From Talpa occidentalis (lineage: Eukaryota > Chordata > Mammalia > Eulipotyphla > Talpidae), in assembly GCF_014898055.3 (NCBI RefSeq), contig NW_023603184.1:28498808-28562807 (forward strand): 64,000 nucleotides of DNA. The letters run 5' to 3'. The translations under genes were made by a program, and so were the position numbers. Positions 59,532 through 64,000 of the stretch are shown here, piece by piece. Under the pieces are notes generated by a model. That model did not search any database, was not told where the DNA came from, and was given only the letters and a program-made list of their open reading frames with translations. Numbering within the stretch: position 1 is the first letter of the stretch; each line of letters starts with the position of its first letter.

Positions 59532-61232
59532 AAGACCTGTAAAATTTAATAAAAACCTGCAAAAGACCTGTAAAATATTTCTGAGAGAAATTAAAGAACA
59601 ATCTAAATAAATGGAGAGATTTATCATGTACATAGATTGTAAAACTGAATGTTGTTAACATATCAGTTTCCCCCTAATTAACCCATACCTTTAATTCTTT
59701 CCCTATCAAAATGTGACCAGACTATTTTTTTGGATATTGAAAAACTTTTTCCATAATTTGCAAAGGACACAAACTAGATAAAACAATTTGGAGAAGAATT
59801 AAGTTGAAGAACTTACACTACTTGATTTTTATATTTACTGTATAGCTAAGATGATCCAGATAGTACGGCATGTGTAAGGACAGAGCTATAAACCAAAGAA
59901 ACAACACTGGCACATCAGAAAATGCCCACATAGATATGCTCAATTAATTTTTTTAACAATGTTCAATGTTGCCCAGAAAATTCTGAGAAAAGAATAACCT
60001 TTTCAACAAATGTTGAAGTGAATATTCATTTGGAAAAGAACATTAACCTCAAAAATACATAAAATTAACTTTAAAATTATAATAGCTATAATCAAGAAAA
60101 ACTATTAAACTTCTAGCCATACAGGAAAATCTTTTCGAAGACCAAAAAAAGCACAAAGAACAAAGAATAATATTAATAAATTGAACTCAATCAAAATTTA
60201 AAACACCTGCTCTTTGATAGGCACCATATTTAAAAACAAAAAGGCAAGTTTCAGAAACCTGCTAACATACTATATAGGTATATATTCATCTGCTCTGTGT
60301 GTGAACATATATACAAACACATACATACACATGTGTACAAGGAAGTGTGTATCCAGAATATATAAAGAATTCCTCTACAACTCATTCAGAAAAAGACCAA
60401 TGAACCAATTTTTTTAATAGGAAAAGATCTGAACAGGCACTTTACAAAAAAGGAAATAGGTGTAGCCAATAAAATTACATCTAAATGACTAATTTTTAGG
60501 AAACTACACATTAAAATCATGAGATGCCAATACACATAAATTAGAATAACTAAAACTTAAAATACTGGTGACACTGAGTGTTGATAAGGAGGTAGAACTG
60601 AAACTCCAACAGAGTTGGTGGGAACATGAAATGGTACCACTTTGAAAAATAGCTCAGCCATTCTTTTAAAGGTAAACACTTTGCATATAGTCCCACCATT
60701 CCACTCAGAGAGATTTACCCAAGAGAAATAAAAACTTAAGTCAAACAAAAATGTACACAAATATTCGTGCAGCATTTTTCATAATAGCTCAAAACTGGAA
60801 GCACACAAAAAAAGCATGTGACTAAAGAAGCAAATTGTTGTGTATTAATAGAACACCTCTCAGCAATAAACAGAAACAAGCTACTAATATGACAACAACG
60901 TGAATAAATCTCAAAGGCCTTAGTCAGCAAAAGAGCCCAGAGTCAAAAGTGTGCCTATTGAATGTTCCATTTATATGAAGTTCTAGAAAAGGCAAAACTA
61001 ATCTATAGTGACAGAAAGCAGATTAGTGGTTACCTGAGCTGGGAGTGTGATTGACCCCAAAGGGGCACAAGGGAATTTTTAAGGATAATGGAAATAGTTT
61101 ATATTTTGGTGGCAGAGGTAGCATATAAGGGTATATTCATCTGTCAAAACTCATCAAACTGTACACTGAAAGTGAGGCTATTTTATTGTAAGTTAATTCC
61201 ATCTAGCTAGATGGACCTAAAAAGAAAAAACT

Positions 61233-61492
61233 AGGAGCCTCCCCGGTGGCGCAGCACTTGAGCGCTGGGTTGTGAAGCTGCCCGCAGCCTCTACAATACC
61301 GGTTCGATCCCCAGTCGCTGGGCGAGGGTCCCACATGGCGCTGCAGACCTCTCCTGCCGCCCGCTGCTCCCCTCACCAGTGTATTTCGTCAGTCTGCCTG
61401 TTCTGCTCCCTGCTCTGGCTCTGGTGAATTCTCTCATCCTCCCGCGCTTCTGACTGTACCCCGTGCTTATATAAATAAATAAATAAATCTTT
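61233..61492 (+). mobile_element. tRNA-derived SINE, copy 13 (type I)
   Basis: Short 9-bp duplications GAAAAAACT (61224-61232 and 61493-61501) at the end of the old L1. Head GGAGCCTCCCCGGTGGCGCA, B box CCGGTTCGATCCCC, tail of AAAT repeats. Confidence 0.91.
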
Positions 61493-61529
61493 GAAAAAAC
61501 TGAACAATAAAGAAGCATGATGTAGGCGA

Positions 61530-61650
61530 TAGATCTTAGACTGGCAGTCAGACAGATCTGTATCCCAGAGATGTGACCTTGGGCAGGTCACTTCATCATT
61601 CAGACCCTAAAATTTCCTCATCTACTAATGGAAATACTGATCTCTACAAC
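61530..61650 (+). mobile_element. MIR SINE fragment
   Basis: GATGTGACCTTGGGCAGGTC then ACTTCATCATTC and TTTCCTCATCTACTAATGG: clear MIR core. Confidence 0.8.
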
Positions 61651-61654
61651 CAAT

Positions 61655-62150
61655 ACTTGTGAGGAAAAGTAACTTTATTTATACATTTACTTATAGGTAT
61701 AACTGTATATAATTATATTATAATTAGCTCTGACCATGTGATGCTCAGCAGTGTTCCAATAGTGTTCATTGTCTTCTATTTAATGTCCACCAAGAAGAAA
61801 AAAGAACCAGAGGGCTGTGGTATTTCTACAAGCCCTTTGGACCCAAACAGTCCAGAATTAATTATGGCCCCGAGTCACAGATCAGGCCAGCAGACACTAC
61901 TTTCTTCCCTGGATAATAAGACAAAACACAGGAAATTGTGGCTTGGCAGTGGTTCTTAAATAAAAGGAAGGCCTGTAGAACAAACCATAGGGCGGGAGGA
62001 AGATGGGCAAAGAGCAGGGAAAGGAGACACAAGCCCAACTCTGGATAAAAACGCTTTTCCTTCCTACTGCAATCCCAAGTTTTGGGGTATTTTCTTTTCC
62101 AGCTCTGTGATTGATGGTGTCTGTAGATAGCAAATAATTAGTGTGTTCAG
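61655..62150. other. Intergenic DNA with no gene seen
   Basis: A short open frame at 61738-61959 has a hydrophobic start (SVPIVFIVFYLM) but no supporting splice or start context. Confidence 0.5.
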
Positions 62151-62154
62151 CGCA

Positions 62155-62360
62155 GGGTAGCCTGGTGGAAAGAAAACAGGCTTTGAAGCTCTCAGTCTGG
62201 GTCTGAATGCCAGCTTTTCCATTCCAAGGGTGTGTGATCCTTGGCAGGAGAGGCAGGGTCTCTGAATCGCAGTCTCCTCATCTCTAAGACAGGAATAATA
62301 AAAGACTCCAAGTCCTCGGGTTGCCCTGGGGATGAAATAGTGCAGGCTTCTGCAGAAATA
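62155..62360 (+). mobile_element. MIR SINE fragment
   Basis: TAGCCTGGTGGAAAGAAAAC, CTGGGTCTGAATGCCAGCTT, GCAGTCTCCTCATCTCTAAG and GACAGGAATAATAAAAG: near-complete MIR. Confidence 0.8.
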
Positions 62361-62559
62361 TATTAGACCAGTGAACGCCAGAGACCAGAGTTTGCGTGAA
62401 TGTGTGACCAGGCACAGCCTGCAAAGGGTCCCCCAGGGCCAGGGCCAGATAGGACCAGAATGTTCCCTCAGACATTGGCGAAGCACCATGGCCCCATCAC
62501 CTCAACCCTGAGGGACATGCATGAGCTACTTAAGACATCTTGGGGTCATAAAAGGTTTC

Positions 62560-62900
62560 ATTGTCCTCCACCCTAGGCCTCGGCCTTTTTCCTCCTGGAG
62601 GATCTCTGCTCTGTCCCCAATGACTGTTTCTCCTCTGGCCCCAAAGCCCCAGGGCAGAATGTGAGCGCACCCTCCCCCTGGAGAAGGATTGCCTCACACT
62701 CTGGGTATGTTCTGTGAAGTGCTGATGCTGCTGGGGCTAGTAAGTGACCCTCTGCTCCATGGGTGCCAAGGCTTCCTGTCCCACTTGGCACCGAGCGGTC
62801 CGCAGCGGCCGCCAGGGGGAGCCGGGGCCGGGAGCTGGGGAAGTAGGATGATTGATTGAGTCTTCGTTGCAGCAGATATTTCAGGGGCTGTAGGTCGCAG
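62560..62900. other. Short GC-rich patch with a few CpGs
   Basis: The GC-richest block at this end of the window, centred on CCGAGCGGTCCGCAGCGGCC. CpGs are too few and the stretch too short for a classical CpG island. No coding exon recognised. Confidence 0.45.
62806..62824 (+). promoter_or_regulatory. CTCF-like motif
   Basis: CGGCCGCCAGGGGGAGCCG closely matches the CTCF consensus (core CCRCCAGGGGGCGC) in non-repeat DNA. Binding not shown by sequence. Confidence 0.6.
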
Positions 62901-63074
62901 GCTGCGTCTAAACAGACCCGGGTTTGGAGAATGTTTGGGAAAGGAAAAAAATGTTCAACACTGGAGGAAAAAAATAGCGACCAAACTATTATCTCCACAC
63001 GCTCCCTTCCCTGGCTGAGCGACTAGTCTGCACCTTCCCCAGGTGCCCTTTGAAAAAGTCATTTTAGAAACTGC

Positions 63075-63145
63075 AGTGTAGTGGAAAGAACAAGGCTCAT
63101 AAGTCACGAATTCAAGGCTGTTCTGGACTGTCTCTCATTAAGAAC
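63075..63145 (+). mobile_element. MIR 5' fragment
   Basis: CAGTGTAGTGGAAAGAACAA then CACGAATTCAAGGCTG, the MIR head and B-box region. Confidence 0.55.
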
Positions 63146-63164
63146 TGCACACAGCTCTACCTTT

Positions 63165-63385
63165 CTCCACCTTTGTTTATTAATAACGTCTATTACCATT
63201 CATTGGCTGTGTTCCATGTGTCATGGTGCCAAAAATTGTCTCATTTAATTCGCACAACAATTATATGAAGGAAGTGTTTGTTATTCCCCATTGTATAGAT
63301 TAAGAAACAGAAGCATAAGAAGGACTTTTGTCCGAGGTTTCATCGGGCACAGTCGTTGAGCTCTGAGACTGCAACTTATGCAGAG
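63165..63385 (-). mobile_element. MIR SINE fragment
   Basis: TCTCATTTAATTCGCACAAC, TATTCCCCATTGTATAGATT and AAGAAACAGAAGCATAAGAA: clear MIR complement. Confidence 0.75.
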
Positions 63386-63389
63386 CACT

Positions 63390-64000
63390 GATTTGTCTCC
63401 AAAATACTCTTAATCGTCAAATGTGTCTTCAAGCTAATAATAGCAATAATGATAATGCCTTTGCCACTATTTTTTCTTGCAAATTTTGAAGTCACTAAAA
63501 TGATTATATTTGCTTATATTCATATTTATATTCCAAAAGACCCCCACGTTTCCAGGGTCTTCGAATCACTTTCATGGGGGGCTGCACCAATAGAAAGAAA
63601 TTTGGGTGGAAGACTGAACAAGAGGTGTTGGTGAGCACGGCAAGGGCCTAATCGGAGCACAACTCAGGAGCACACATGACGGTAGCTGCCTTCGCCCTCT
63701 GCCTTTTCCCCTCACCTGGCACTGGTGCCGAGGTCTGTGGAACAGCTTCATCTCTTTCCCGCCACTCCTTTGCCCCTGGGCAAGGTCTCCTGTCTCCAAT
63801 GAGGAGTCTGATGAAATAGTCCCCTCTCCTTGGCTCAGCTATGCGGGCTGAAATTAGTCCCTTGCTAACTTTAATCTTCTTTTGAAATCCCTCAAAACAT
63901 GGCTCTTAACTTATCCAAAATCTTTCTTCTTCGTCCTCCCCTTAGTAAGTAAAACCTGGAGCAACATAAATTTCCTTTCATAGAGAACTGATTAAATAAG
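63390..64000. other. Intergenic DNA to window end, no gene seen
   Basis: No recognised repeat or exon. Confidence 0.5.

Larger units (their letters stand above)
57690..61215 (+). mobile_element. Old L1 (ORF2 to 3' UTR) hosting a SINE and a young L1
   Basis: Host pieces 57690-57862, 58127-58185 and 59532-61215. The first shows the block after the catalytic motif (TATACCTAGAAAACCCTGAA, GACTCACAAAATCAACCACA). Later come GGCACATCAGAAAATGCCCA, GAGATGCCAATACACATAAA, ATAGTCCCACCATTCCACTC and a 3' UTR to about 61215. It is riddled with stops. It is the longest old L1 in the window. Confidence 0.8.

Noticed and set aside
62560..62900. CpG island marking a promoter of the next gene
   Set aside because: Too short and too poor in CpG, and no exon or transcription start signal seen.
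1..64000. CRISPR array, bacterial operon or phage defence system
   Set aside because: Split exons with GT-AG introns, MIR, L1 and SINE content show mammalian DNA; no regularly spaced short repeats exist.

Overview
This window is nuclear DNA of a placental mammal. It contains the last three coding exons of a parvin gene, most likely alpha-parvin (PARVA), on the + strand, with canonical splice sites and a stop codon. The rest is intron and intergenic DNA dense in LINE-1 (L1), MIR, L2, LTR and DNA-transposon remnants. A lineage-specific tRNA-derived SINE is also present, at least 13 times. This SINE is not primate Alu, rodent B1/B2 or ruminant Bov-tA. Its head (GGTGGCGCAG, an A box) recalls tRNA-derived SINEs of carnivores, horses and other laurasiatherians, but I cannot name the species. 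Nearly intact, nearly identical L1 3' ends show that L1 was active recently in this lineage.

Layout. 1-about 660: antisense L1 ORF2 fragment with an intact reverse transcriptase motif, inside a parvin intron. 1839-1940, 2630-2702 and 13501-13577: parvin exons encoding the last 83 residues, in the second calponin-homology (CH2) domain. The 10.8-kb last intron (2703-13500) holds L2, MIR, an MLT1-type LTR, old L1M pieces and a sense old L1 (about 9470-12335) struck by four SINEs. From 13578 to 18000 come the 3' UTR and AT-rich sequence with few recognisable repeats. From 18 to 40 kb the sequence is mostly unique, with scattered MIRs, an LTR-like block near 18.1 kb, a clean solitary LTR (22440-23031) and a small retrocopy (28612-28930). 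From 40 to 61.5 kb it is AT-rich and packed with old L1M fragments, ten-odd nested insertions and two young L1s in opposite orientation (53192-54170 and 58186-59531). From 61.5 to 64 kb the sequence is MIR-rich and includes a strong CTCF-like motif in a short GC-rich patch near 62.8 kb.

Apart from the parvin exons I find no protein-coding gene after 13577. In the human genome the next gene beyond PARVA is TEAD1, from memory, and this window fits the interval between them. I found no CRISPR array, operon, tRNA gene or other novel system. The observations of most value are the dated nesting order of the transposons, the SINE subfamilies with a CTCF-like head, two CTCF-like motifs in divergent orientation, and several small tandem duplications and a hairpin in otherwise unique DNA.
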